DNA of 64,000 bases from Paenibacillus sophorae. Lineage in GTDB: Bacteria > Bacillota > Bacilli > Paenibacillales > Paenibacillaceae. Shown piece after piece: positions 17,413-25,751 of the stretch (its first letter is position 1; the number at the start of each line of letters is the position of its first letter). A program made the translations under genes and the position numbers. The notes under the pieces are model-generated. The model was given only the letters and a program-made list of their open reading frames with translations. It was not told the DNA's origin and searched no databases. The stretch lies in NCBI RefSeq assembly GCF_018966525.1, contig NZ_CP076607.1, positions 5,704,001 to 5,768,000 of the forward strand, in the 5' to 3' direction.

Positions 17413-18264
17413 CTATGTACGCATGAGTCGGTCGGATATGAAGGTGAGAAGCTTGTATTCTTGAACAAGCTCCGGATCGATTTTTCCACGGAAAAAGGAT
17501 TCAAGCTCCTTTTGTAAGCGTAGTAACGGTGTTGAAGATAAAGGAATATCGGGATCCTCAAGGACACACCGTATTTCGGTTATTTTCAAATCATAGATCA
17601 ATTGTCCGTGATTTAAAATGACCAGACGATCTGCATGTTCCAAAGCATCCTGCAGATTATGTGTAATGAAGACTATGGTCATAAGGCGTGTTCGTTGAAG
17701 TAAGGTCAGCAAAGCTAGAAACTTCATACGGGTCAATGGATCCAGTCCGACCGTCGGCTCATCTAATATTAGGATCTTTGGCTCTAGGATCATGGCCCCT
17801 GCCAATACAACCCGTTTCTTTTCTCCGCCGCTAAGCTGGAATGGGGAGCGATCCTTATATTGTTCAAAGCCCAACCCTACATTTTCCATCGCTTCTTTCA
17901 CTTTTACCGTTATTTCTTGATCATTATACTTCATCCTGCGAAGCCCATAGCGAATATCCCGAAATACCGTTTCTTCAATCAACTGATGCTCCGGGTATTG
18001 AGATACGTAAGTGACTTTGTTCAAGAAATCAGAACGGCTTTTTCTGTTGTTCCTCGGGATATTGTCCACACTTACGGTTCCCGTATCCGGATGTAATAAA
18101 CCAGCAGCCAGTTGCCCCAAAGTGGATTTGCCGGACCCGGAAGGTCCCATGACCGCGACAAATTGTCCATCCGGTATAGAAAACGTTATATCGTTCACCA
18201 CTTTATGCGCCAAAGGTGATCTTTTGGCATGCGTATAGCTTACTTTGCGGAAATTGATTCCCAT
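17413..18264 (-). CDS. ecfA2: ECF transporter ATPase EcfA2
   Basis: The 283-residue ABC ATPase has Walker A GPSGSGKSTL, Q-loop VSQYPEHQLIEETV, signature LSGGEKKR, Walker B KILILDEPTVGLD and a switch His in VFITHNL. The opening VSYTHAKRSPLAHKV and the 'PEHQLIEETV' segment are typical of EcfA2/CbiO2. It starts 25 bases inside the end of the previous ecfA1 gene, which implies translational coupling. It should pair with EcfA1 as a heterodimer on EcfT. Confidence 0.9.
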   Translation of the reverse strand: MGINFRKVSYTHAKRSPLAHKVVNDITFSIPDGQFVAVMGPSGSGKSTLGQLAAGLLHPDTGTVSVDNIPRNNRKSRSDFLNKVTYVSQYPEHQLIEETVFRDIRYGLRRMKYNDQEITVKVKEAMENVGLGFEQYKDRSPFQLSGGEKKRVVLAGAMILEPKILILDEPTVGLDPLTRMKFLALLTLLQRTRLMTIVFITHNLQDALEHADRLVILNHGQLIYDLKITEIRCVLEDPDIPLSSTPLLRLQKELESFFRGKIDPELVQEYKLLTFISDRLMRT

Positions 18265-19088
18265 ATGGATTTGGCCAATTCCTTTTCCGATCCGCAGTAT
18301 ACGGGTAGGTCCATACCTTTACTGCGAAGCGCTTTATTGAAACGAACCAGAAACGGCGGAAGCGTCTGGGCCTCTTCGAGAATATAGGATTGCTTCATTA
18401 AAGTGAGGACGTCTCCATCAAAAGTAAGACGTCCATGATTTAGTACCAGGACGCGATCCGCCCTCAAGATGTCTTCCGGATCATGCGTTACCTGGATGAT
18501 GGTGAATCCCATACGATGAAGGTCGGACATAACGTCATGCAATTTGCCGGCATTTTGCGGATCCAACATGGATGCAGCTTCATCAAAAATGATAACTTGC
18601 GGATGCATGACGAGTATGCCTGCGATCGTAACCAATTGCTTTTGCCCGCCGGACAAGGTCCGAACGGAGCGGTTCCGCAACTCTACCAATTGCAGCAATC
18701 TCAGTATACGATCTACTCTTGAAATCATCTCATCCCGCGGGAATCTTAAGTTTTGCAAACCAAACGCGATATCCTCTTCGACAGTATTGCCGACCATCTG
18801 TTCTTCAGGATTTTGGAAAACAACCCCAACCAGCTGACGGATCTTTTGAATATTCCCCTGATCGATATTTTCACCGAAAACAAGCACCTTTCCCAGACTT
18901 GGTTTCAATAAGCCATTCATTAACTTGACCAAGGTCGATTTTCCCGAACCGTTTCCTCCCACGATGGATACCCATTCACCCGGAGTAATGCTGAATTTGA
19001 TATCCTTTACTATCCAGTTGCCGTGATCCAAATAGCGGAACGAAACGTCGTCAAAGACGACGGATGGCGATTTGGCGGAATCGGTCAT
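18240..19088 (-). CDS. ecfA1: ECF transporter ATPase EcfA1
   Basis: The 282-residue ABC ATPase has Walker A GGNGSGKSTLVK, Q-loop VFQNPEEQMVGNTVEEDIAF, signature LSGGQKQL and Walker B VIIFDEAASMLD. The FQNPEEQ motif is characteristic of EcfA1/CbiO1. The Walker B carries the normal catalytic Glu. It is the first gene of a four-gene ECF operon transcribed on the minus strand and overlaps ecfA2 by 25 bases. The ATG at 19088 follows a weak GGGG-type ribosome binding site. Confidence 0.9.
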   Translation of the reverse strand: MTDSAKSPSVVFDDVSFRYLDHGNWIVKDIKFSITPGEWVSIVGGNGSGKSTLVKLMNGLLKPSLGKVLVFGENIDQGNIQKIRQLVGVVFQNPEEQMVGNTVEEDIAFGLQNLRFPRDEMISRVDRILRLLQLVELRNRSVRTLSGGQKQLVTIAGILVMHPQVIIFDEAASMLDPQNAGKLHDVMSDLHRMGFTIIQVTHDPEDILRADRVLVLNHGRLTFDGDVLTLMKQSYILEEAQTLPPFLVRFNKALRSKGMDLPVYCGSEKELAKSIWESISAK

Positions 19089-19410
19089 CCCGTTACCCCA
19101 TTCCCGTCTCGTTACCTTCCCCCACTTTTATAGAGAAAGCGGCGGGCCAGTAACCCTAATTATCTTTTTACAACTCGCCAAGCTATCCATTCATTTAAAT
19201 TCCCAGATTGTTTATTCATTTTTCATCATATGAACAAATGGTTGTACTTTATGTTAAACTGTGTACCTCAAACTATAACTTTTCTGCCTACGAGTTAAGA
19301 CTCAGTTTCTCTAAATAGACGATAATAATGTTTCATTTAGAGGGATATTTGACCCCCTCGGTATAATATAGATTTCTCACAAATGCTCGCTATCCTGCCC
19401 GTTCGTATTA

Positions 19411-19446
19411 TAAGGTCACCAGATCTTTCTGGTCGACCTTTTTTTA
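19411..19446 (+). terminator. Orphan forward rho-independent terminator
   Basis: AAGGTCACCAGA pairs with (T)CTGGTCGACCTT around a short loop and is followed by TTTTTTT. No forward gene lies upstream within several kb, so it may end an unannotated small RNA or be left from a lost gene. Confidence 0.65.
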
Positions 19447-19570
19447 TGAGGTTGTAAGCTTGCGGTAGCCGGGGATCGAACGTTTCTGCCCGTGGGACTT
19501 GGATCCCGAGAGCTATTCCGTTTATCCTCCCTACTTGTTAAACCATGATTAGGCTGGTTGGGACAATAGC

Positions 19571-19661
19571 TTAATAAAATGAGCAGGCTACCGCAGCGCC
19601 TGCTCATCAATGAGTTATTCAAGTATCGTGTCCCGTTAGAATTCAATAAAATGAGCAGCTA
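19571..19661. repeat. Repeated AATAAAATGAGCAG element with hairpin
   Basis: Nearly identical 20-mers (TTAATAAAATGAGCAGGCTA and TTCAATAAAATGAGCAGCTA) lie at 19571-19590 and 19642-19661. Between them ATGAGCAGGC and GCCTGCTCAT form a hairpin, followed by TATCGTGTCCCGTTAG, the same core as the palindrome near 14400. Confidence 0.5.
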
Positions 19662-19680
19662 GCATCTGCCGGACATAGAA

Positions 19681-19710
19681 AGACCGCCATTGAAGGCGGT
19701 CTAAAAAATT
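19681..19710 (-). terminator. Terminator of the dipeptidase-like gene
   Basis: AGACCGCC and GGCGGTCT form a perfect 8-bp stem with a six-base loop about 75 bases past the stop at 19778. The T-run on the minus strand is short (TTTCTAT). Confidence 0.5.
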
Positions 19711-19777
19711 TATCATTTCTGCCCAACAATAAGTCCTGGGGATATTAAAAACCTGAGATGATTCGCTGTAAGCCTAA

Positions 19778-20446
19778 TTAGAGCGTCTCAACCAATTTCT
19801 GAATCTTTGAGTGGGAAATTAAATATACAGGACCCATTATTTCTATTTTGCCGTCCTTTACACGCATTGCACTCTCCTGTTCTGCCGCATAAACATCAAT
19901 CTCTTCAGACAAGGGGAACAGGTAGCCTTGAACAAACGTAGCGTAGTCGCGTTTAGAATGAGATTCATAGGCAAAATGATCAAAGCCAATACCATCATAA
20001 ATAGTACTTGTTTCAACTTCATTGCCAGTGTTTTTCAAGCATAACCATTTTGCAGCCATGTTTATCGCACCGGCGCTGGCACCCATTATAACGGCATTGC
20101 TGTTCTTAATAACATTTGATAATTCATAATCCGCCAAAAAATCGTTTTGCAAAACAGGATCTCCACCGCATAAAAAAATGACAGAAGCGTTGTGAATTAA
20201 TCGCTGGGCATCTTCCTTCTGCATGCGGTAATCAATGAAATGATATTCATCAAAAATAATGTTAGCCTGATTTAACCATGTACATTCAGAAACATCATCA
20301 ATGTTAATTTGCTCACCTGTATAACGAGACGGTTCAGCGCTAATCATAACAAGCGATTTTCTGTCTTGTATATCCTCATGCAAACAATGGACCAGCTTCT
20401 CTGGAAAAAAATTATTAAACCAACTGAGATAGTAGTGAGTACTCAA
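19778..20446 (-). CDS. Peptidase S51 (dipeptidase E / cyanophycinase-like)
   Basis: The 222-residue protein has VIMGASAGAINM near residue 120, where the Ser is the nucleophile of the S51 nucleophile elbow. VIFLCGGDPVLQNDFL is the preceding strand, and GIGFDHFAYESHSKRD supplies the conserved His. These enzymes cleave Asp-X dipeptides or related amide bonds in the cytoplasm. The length matches dipeptidase E (about 230). A TTG start at 20446 is chosen because GGAGGT lies eight bases upstream. Unlinked to its neighbours, it sits beside an IS110 remnant. Confidence 0.85.
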   Translation of the reverse strand: MSTHYYLSWFNNFFPEKLVHCLHEDIQDRKSLVMISAEPSRYTGEQINIDDVSECTWLNQANIIFDEYHFIDYRMQKEDAQRLIHNASVIFLCGGDPVLQNDFLADYELSNVIKNSNAVIMGASAGAINMAAKWLCLKNTGNEVETSTIYDGIGFDHFAYESHSKRDYATFVQGYLFPLSEEIDVYAAEQESAMRVKDGKIEIMGPVYLISHSKIQKLVETL

Positions 20447-20661
20447 ACTTAATTACCTCCATATGTATTATTTACATTCATCCATTCTTAACGAAAACAT
20501 ATTATACACGCTAGAAAGATGAACGGTTCTTCAGCCATTTCGCTTGCATCTCTTGTACACTTTTCATAAATTTAACTCTACATTACCATAACCTGGAATT
20601 TAAGTATGTGAAATATGTTTCCACGTTAAACTGCCCGTTAGCTTAATGAAACGCCTTCCAG

Positions 20662-20705
20662 TCTATCCTGAAAATATCATTCTATCCTGAAAATATCATT
20701 CTATG
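20662..20705. repeat. 19-bp perfect tandem duplication
   Basis: TCTATCCTGAAAATATCAT occurs twice head-to-tail (20662-20680 and 20681-20699) with the start of a third copy after it. It lies just left of the IS110 element. Confidence 0.6.
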
Positions 20706-20739
20706 AGTAGCCCCAAAAAAGGCAATACAAAAGTAACCC

Positions 20740-22200
20740 TCCAGCAGGCATAAAATACGCCGGGGGCAGAGATGCATATAGGCTAATAGGCAATCAGGAC
20801 GCCGTTGGTTCAATCTTAATTGATACACCTAATGCTTCAAGCTTTTTTATGGAGTGTCTGATGATCACGTCACGCTTTCGTTCTTCATAATAAGTGGGGC
20901 CAAGTTCGATGTAAGGTTGCTTCCTTTTAAGAATGTAGTAGGCCATTGATAAAATGCTGTGAGCAACCGCAACAGTTGCTCGATTGGCTCCCCGACGGGC
21001 CGCGATTCTATGATATTGGCTAGATAAGTACGTTTCTTTCGTTCTAGCTGCAGCCTTGGCTGCTTCAACGAGTGTGCTTCGAAGCTTCTTGTTTCCTTTG
21101 CGCGTTTTTCCAGATAAACGTTTTCCTGCGCTTTCATTTTGCCCCGGACACATCCCCGCCCATGAGCATAAGTGGGCTGCAGAAGGGTACTGATCCATAT
21201 TCACACCGATTTCTGCTAGTAGGGTCTCCGCTGTCCGTCTTGCCACTCCAGGGATCGTGTCAAGGAGCTCTAGTTCTTCCTCAAAAGGAAGCATACGCTT
21301 CTTGATTTCATCGTCTAATCCGTCAATCTCATCGTCTAGGTAATCGATATGCCGAAGCTGAGCGGCCAGCATCAGTTTTTGATGAGGACCAACCAATCCA
21401 TTTAGAGCACGCTTTAAATCTTTTTTCTTGCTTTTTAGCTTTCGTTTCGCAAGTTCCGACAACGTCTCTGGATCCGTCTCGCCAGCAATCATCGCTTCGA
21501 TCATGGCTCAGCCCGACTTTCCAAGCACGTTACTGGCAACAGAGGAAAGTTTAATGTTAGCACCTTCAAGCACTTTTTGAATACGGCTGACTTCTCGGGC
21601 ACGTTCTTCGATTAGGCTTCGGCGATACCGAATCAATTCTCTAAGTTCGCGTTGATCTCTCTTTGGAATGAAACTTCCCTTCAAGAGGCCGTGACGCAGC
21701 AATCCTGCAATCCATTCGGCATCTTTCACATCGGTCTTACGTCCAGGGACATTCTTGATGTGCTGAGCATTAACCACATAGGTTTCGATATCTTCAAGCT
21801 CAAGAAGGTTGTAAATAGGCTTCCAGTAGGCGCCAGTACTTTCCATGGCAACATGGGAGCACCCATTGGCTTTGATCCAATCCGCTAGAAGAATCAAATC
21901 ATCTGTCATGGTTTCGAATGTTCGGATTTCTTTGCCTTTCGGTGTGATTGTGCAGGCAACGATGTTCTTCTTATGAACGTCAAGTCCGCACACATGACTG
22001 TAAACAACGTCCATTCGTCAACTCTCCTTACGGCAGTTAAATCGAAGGACTGGTGCAACTACCACATATGGTTATTCTATCCTGCGTGCTTCCCATACGG
22101 AGCAACAATCTGTGGTGCACCTGGTCGTTGGGGTCAGTCTAATACTCGGGCTCGAAGCACCATTGACTGCCGACCTCCCTTCACCAGCCGTAAGTAAATT
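20740..22200 (-). mobile_element. IS110-family insertion sequence, inactivated
   Basis: The element is built around the IS110 transposase at 20794-22014. Its ends cannot be fixed from sequence alone, because this family lacks simple inverted repeats and target duplications, so the limits are approximate. About 190 non-coding bases (22015-22200) lie upstream of the transposase start. In IS110-type elements the equivalent region encodes the bridge RNA that pairs with target and donor DNA, so this is where one would look for it. The premature TGA in the transposase makes autonomous movement unlikely. Confidence 0.7.
20794..22014 (-). pseudogene. IS110 transposase with an in-frame TGA
   Basis: One frame encodes 405 codons interrupted by TGA at 21508-21510. 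The N-terminal 168 residues are the RuvC-like DEDD domain (CGLDVHKKNIVACTI, AMESTGAYWKPIYNLLE, TDVKDAEWIAGLLRHG). The C-terminal part is the transposase-20 domain (LDTIPGVARRTAETLLAEIG, SWAGMCPGQNESAGKR) with the serine proposed to act with the RuvC site. Both halves are in the same frame, with LGKSG before the stop and AMIEAMIAGE after it, so a single CGA-to-TGA change (Arg in relatives) explains the break. An ATG follows the stop immediately, so a C-terminal fragment could still be made. Confidence 0.9.
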
Positions 22201-22446
22201 ATATCGCAATCTACCTATTTTCATCATCTGATGGTGACGCGTTAGCGACATGAGCGTCTAATACGTTATTTCTCAGTCTACGACTTTATTTTCCGAGTCT
22301 AGCACTTTATTTTCTCTGAATACTTGCCCATCCATCCACACACTACCCAGCCCTTAGTTTTATAAGGATCTTCTCAGTTATCATCCATCTGTTAATCTGC
22401 TGCTACATAATATCCAATTTATAAAAAGTCGATTCATAGCTTCAAT

Positions 22447-22792
22447 TCATTTATCTTTATAACGCTTTATTTTCAACTTTATTATCTCATTAATTTCATA
22501 TTGGTCACCACTGGTTAATTCACGAAAATGTGATATTAACTCAGACTCATTGGCATCTAACAGTACACGAAATGCTCCAACATCTATATTAGATTTATTA
22601 TCGAGAAGCAGCCATTCAAGATTCACATCAAATTTGGCTTTTATAGATAATATAGTTTCTAAATGAGGGGTTATATTTATCTTTTTCCAATTCGCTTAGT
22701 GTTCCCTGTGAAATACCAATTAACGATGAGAAATTATCCTGATTTAGTTTATTCATTTTCCGAATGCTTTTTAATTTTTCTCCTAAAGTCAT
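22447..22792 (-). pseudogene. XRE-family HTH repressor with a one-base frameshift
   Basis: From the ATG at 22792, six bases after GAGGTG, the minus strand reads MTLGEKLKSIRKMNKLNQ, then IGISQGTLSELEKDKYNPS, a textbook XRE/Cro helix-turn-helix. The frame then shifts at the AAA at 22661-22663 (TTT on the coding strand). The next frame continues LETILSIKAKFDVNLEWLLL and runs to a TGA at 22447. Removing one T restores a continuous protein of 114 residues, 'NPS-LETILSIKAKF', matching phage- and plasmid-type repressors. The C-terminal ~45 residues are acidic-basic and probably dimerise. A perfect terminator hairpin lies directly upstream. No target operon is visible nearby. Confidence 0.8.
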
Positions 22793-22813
22793 TATTTTCA
22801 CCTCACTAATTAT

Positions 22814-22858
22814 AAAAAAACAGTCCCGATGTAGAAAAATTTCTCATCGGGACTGTTT
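22814..22858. terminator. Strong bidirectional hairpin terminator
   Basis: AACAGTCCCGATG and CATCGGGACTGTT form a perfect 13-bp stem with a 13-base loop and an A-run on the left (minus-strand T-run). It insulates the repressor remnant from sequence to its right. Confidence 0.75.
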
Positions 22859-22921
22859 GCATAGTAATTCAGTAATAATCTAAATATTGGTCTTATCGGC
22901 GAATCACAACTATTTTAGCAC

Positions 22922-23695
22922 CAGACATTAATGTTACCAGACAAAAATAAATCACTTCATAACTTTAATGTCTACTTCATAACTTTAATGTCTACTTCAT
23001 AACTTTAATGTCTACTTCACAACTATTTTGTTTCTATACACCAGACAAAAGTGTTTAGTGACATTAAAGTTGGTAACTGAGAAATCTCGTACTTACAAGA
23101 AATTTCGGGTAATTCATCAATATTTTGAATTACATTAATGTTGGTAACTAATAAATCTGCCTTGTTTACTGATTGTATTTCGCCAAAAGCGGGTTAAGTG
23201 GACTACCTTGTGGCTGGCGTTCCCTAATCCAAGAGCATAAAGATAATCTATCCCCGTACCGGGAAAAAATGTTTTCAAATCCTCTATTCGCTTTTTCCGG
23301 CTAATGGATCACAGCGCGCTTACTCCTATCGCAATCATGTCAAACTCTAGTTCTACAAGTTCCTGCAGGGCCCAGAGAGGACTTTGAATGTGATCAGGGA
23401 TCGGCCTGCTCAGACGGCATGCTCCAAGTAATAGGTGTTTTGCAGGGTTGTCTCCGGGTCACCTATTTTATCCACGGTCAGATAATGCTCGATAATGTCG
23501 GCATGCTTTTTAACAAAGCCGGAATAAGCATCCAGATCGATCGGCTGTACCTCTTTTCTGTTCAGTGACATTAAAGTTGGTACCTGAAAATAACAGTAAA
23601 ATCAAGGGTTTTGGGTTTTTGAACCTTATAGATAAGTTACATAATAGTCGATTCTTAAGAAAATCCCTTTTTATACTCTATGACATTATAGTTTG
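22922..23695. repeat. Clustered ~20-bp motif copies resembling ends of a Tn7/Tn5053/Mu-type element
   Basis: A TGACATTAAAGTTGGTAACT-like motif recurs at 23059-23078, 23130-23149, 23566-23585 and, degenerate, at 23681-23695. In the opposite direction AACTTTAATGTC repeats with an exact 20-base period at 22961, 22981 and 23001, and ACATTAATGTTACC stands at 22925. Several copies continue into GAGAAATC or TAATAAATC, so more than a short core is shared. Multiple transposase-binding repeats in opposite directions at the two ends are the layout of elements moved by TnsB, TniA or MuA-like enzymes. No such transposase is present, so this would be a remnant. Confidence 0.55.
23165..23560 (-). pseudogene. 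Unidentified gene decayed into three frames
   Basis: Between two copies of the 20-bp repeat the minus strand holds three protein-like pieces in order. Frame one has QPIDLDAYSGFVKKHADII and ends YYLEHAV at a TGA (23410-23412). Frame two has RPIPDHIQSPLWALQELVEL and ends at a TGA (23309-23311). Frame three has KKRIEDLKTFFPGTGIDYLY and GLGNASHKVVHLTRFWRN, running into the next repeat copy. Each has natural-protein composition, so one gene with at least two frameshifts is likely. No family is recognised. Confidence 0.45.
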
Positions 23696-23734
23696 ACCTT
23701 GTTGTTACATTCGTTTGTTTCCTTACAGATGGTG

Positions 23735-24703
23735 CTATTCAGTCAACTCGGTTCCGACATTGCTTTCCAGCGCTTTTCGATAATAGTACGTTGAAATCGC
23801 CACATCAAAGATCGCCATACCCATCGGGTTGAAGAGGATCGGCTTGTTGCTCGGGAATACTTTCATTTGATCTTCGCATACAATCTCGGTGATCGACTTC
23901 GTGCCGCTTTTTTGCAGACCACGTTGCAGATGCATCAATTCAATATCGGTGTTCTCGCGACAAACTTCTTCCCAGTCATCCACGATGATCGATTGGGTAT
24001 AATCCAAAATATCAGGTTTGAAATCGCGCAAGGAAACATTGAGCAGTAGCGAGCGGTCTTTCGGCTTTTGATCGATATACCCGCTCGGAGACACGGTGCA
24101 GGTGATAAATACATCCGCTTGTCCATACGCTTCTTCCCAGCTTTGCACGACTTCCGTGCGATCCTTAATAGCCTCCGGGATCAGGTCTATCTTGATCCCG
24201 GCGATGTCGTACAGCAGGACTTGGGAAATTCGGTCTCCCAAGATGGCTGTCACCATTTGCAGGTGCAACTGCCCGATCGGTCCAAACCCAATAATGCCGA
24301 CAGTCACGTCTTGCAGCGGATACAACTCTTCGTATTTTTGAATGATCAATCCGGTGACGGATGCGGTGCGAATTCCGCTCACCAAGGCAGTGTTCAGAAC
24401 AGCTAGCGGCTTGCCTGTGTCCGCATCGTTCAAGACAGTCACCGAGTGAGCGCGCTGGATCCCCTGCTGGATGTTTTTCGGAAAGCTAGCGATCCATTTG
24501 ATCCCTGCCATGTTGACATCTCCTCCTACGAAAGCCGGCATCGCGATGATCCTGTTGCCGGGGTCGCGATAACGCAGGTACGGCTTGATCGGTTGTGCGA
24601 CATCTTGTTGATGCAAAGTGGTGACAGCTTGTCTGATCGTCTCAATCGTCTGCTCCCATTCAATCCCAATTTGCTTGATGTTGTCCGTGTTCAAATATCT
24701 CAT
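23735..24703 (-). CDS. sbnB: SbnB-like N-(2-amino-2-carboxyethyl)-glutamate dehydrogenase (Dap synthesis)
   Basis: The 322-residue protein belongs to the ornithine cyclodeaminase/mu-crystallin fold and matches SbnB, which in staphyloferrin B biosynthesis oxidatively cleaves N-(2-amino-2-carboxyethyl)-L-glutamate to L-2,3-diaminopropionate (Dap) and 2-oxoglutarate. Visible marks are the NAD-binding GIIGFGPIGQLHL near residue 140, IKWIASFPKN with the substrate-binding Lys, and NTALVSGIRTASVTG. The length fits the family. It is the last gene of the operon, 37 bases after sbnA, and a GGAGGG site precedes the ATG. With SbnA it supplies Dap to the NRPS. It directly abuts the mobile-element debris. 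Confidence 0.92.
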   Translation of the reverse strand: MRYLNTDNIKQIGIEWEQTIETIRQAVTTLHQQDVAQPIKPYLRYRDPGNRIIAMPAFVGGDVNMAGIKWIASFPKNIQQGIQRAHSVTVLNDADTGKPLAVLNTALVSGIRTASVTGLIIQKYEELYPLQDVTVGIIGFGPIGQLHLQMVTAILGDRISQVLLYDIAGIKIDLIPEAIKDRTEVVQSWEEAYGQADVFITCTVSPSGYIDQKPKDRSLLLNVSLRDFKPDILDYTQSIIVDDWEEVCRENTDIELMHLQRGLQKSGTKSITEIVCEDQMKVFPSNKPILFNPMGMAIFDVAISTYYYRKALESNVGTELTE

Positions 24704-24740
24704 TTTATTCCCTCCGTTTTGTTTGTTGGATGTTTGACAG

Positions 24741-25700
24741 TTAGGCTATGACATGCTGTTCACGCAGCATGTTGACCCATTCGCGGTTGTACACAGTGTT
24801 CACATACGGTGTTCCGTTATCTGCGCAGATGAACAGGACGTTCGGCTTCTTGGCAAACGTTTTATTTTGAAAATAATTCTGAATCGCAGCGTATACGCTG
24901 CCGGAAGAGCCGCCTACGAACAGCGATTGTTTCTCTAATATCTGGTGACATCCGTCGATGGCATCCAATTCCGAGATGTGCATAATTTCATCGATTTGTG
25001 CCTCTTCCAGATTGGGCGGCACCATGCTGGAACCAATCCCTGGAATAAACCGTTTGCGCGGCTTATCTCCGAAAATTACAGACCCTTCCGTGTCGACCGC
25101 CACAATTTTGATGTTCGGGAATTTTTCTTTGAGCCGCTTGGAAACGCCGGCAATCGTGCCGCAAGAACTGACTCCGAGGAACACATAATCCAGTTCATCG
25201 AAGCTTCTAGCAATCTCATCTCCGAGACCGTAATAATGCCCAGCCACCGCATCCGGGTTGCCGTATTGGTTGGTCCAGAACGCATCCGGTGTCGTCTCCA
25301 GCAAGTCTTGTACGCGCTGCAGCCTCGTTAAGAGAAACCCGTTCGTCTCATCACGTTCGATCACTTTTTCCACATGATCCGTTAAGGACAGCAGAACGTT
25401 TTCATAGATCGAGTTTATATTCGGGTCAATGACCGGAATGAACGTGATACCTAGCCGCTTGCACAGGGTACTGAGTGCGATCGCAAAATTCCCAGAGGAT
25501 GATTCGATTACGGTGGATTGCTCATGAATCTCACCTCGTTTGATCGCTGACTCCAGAATGTAAAACGCTGGTCTTACCTTTACGCTTCCCGATAAATTTT
25601 GATATTCCAACTTGGTAAAGAGATTGACTTGATCATGTTCTAACGACACCAATTGGGTATTTCCGATCAGATGCTTTAAGGAATGAAGTTTTTTCAGCAT
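24741..25700 (-). CDS. sbnA: SbnA-like 2,3-diaminopropionate synthase component
   Basis: The 319-residue PLP enzyme has the cysteine-synthase fold: NLSGSVKVRPAFY holds the PLP lysine, SSSGNFAIALS binds the substrate carboxylate, and GVSSCGTIAGVSKRLK binds the PLP phosphate. The Ser/Val changes around the lysine and the sequence as a whole match SbnA, which joins O-phospho-L-serine and L-glutamate to N-(2-amino-2-carboxyethyl)-L-glutamate, the substrate of SbnB. An AAGGGAAA site precedes the ATG. It lies 51 bases after the peptidase gene, so it is probably in the same transcript as the megasynthase genes. Confidence 0.92.
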   Translation of the reverse strand: MLKKLHSLKHLIGNTQLVSLEHDQVNLFTKLEYQNLSGSVKVRPAFYILESAIKRGEIHEQSTVIESSSGNFAIALSTLCKRLGITFIPVIDPNINSIYENVLLSLTDHVEKVIERDETNGFLLTRLQRVQDLLETTPDAFWTNQYGNPDAVAGHYYGLGDEIARSFDELDYVFLGVSSCGTIAGVSKRLKEKFPNIKIVAVDTEGSVIFGDKPRKRFIPGIGSSMVPPNLEEAQIDEIMHISELDAIDGCHQILEKQSLFVGGSSGSVYAAIQNYFQNKTFAKKPNVLFICADNGTPYVNTVYNREWVNMLREQHVIA

Positions 25701-25751
25701 TCAATTTCCCTTCTTTCACGTTGCTATTGATTTCAAAGTGTTGCGGTACTG

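Larger units (their letters stand above)
19089..19777. other. Gene-poor spacer upstream of the ECF operon
   Basis: No supported gene is present in this ~690-base stretch. It holds the ECF operon leader and promoter region (AT-rich, 19150-19380), a plus-strand terminator at 19411-19446, a repeated TTxAATAAAATGAGCAG element at 19571-19661 and a terminator at 19681-19710. I checked the ECF leader by eye for TPP, cobalamin, FMN, preQ1 and T-box landmarks and saw none. Confidence 0.6.

Noticed and set aside
17403..17567. EcfT starting at 17567 inside ecfA2
   Set aside because: The extra 55 residues are not EcfT-like and are antisense-free overlap with ecfA2 in another frame. The ATG at 17402 fits family length.
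19089..19380. Riboswitch upstream of the ECF operon
   Set aside because: No landmark of TPP, FMN, cobalamin, preQ1, THF or T-box leaders could be seen.
19444..19535. tRNA-like sequence on the minus strand (CGTTCGATCCCCGG, and a loop with CCA anticodon-like bases)
   Set aside because: The T-arm stem does not pair, and the acceptor arms match at only four positions. It does not fold as a tRNA by eye.
21508..21510. TGA in the IS110 transposase as a recoded or selenocysteine codon
   Set aside because: Position and context suggest a simple Arg CGA-to-TGA change; no SECIS-like or recoding structure was seen and the family does not use one.
22952..23020. Possible mini-CRISPR from 20-base periodic repeats
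   Set aside because: The copies are directly adjacent with no spacers and no cas genes. They are better read as tandem transposase-site repeats.
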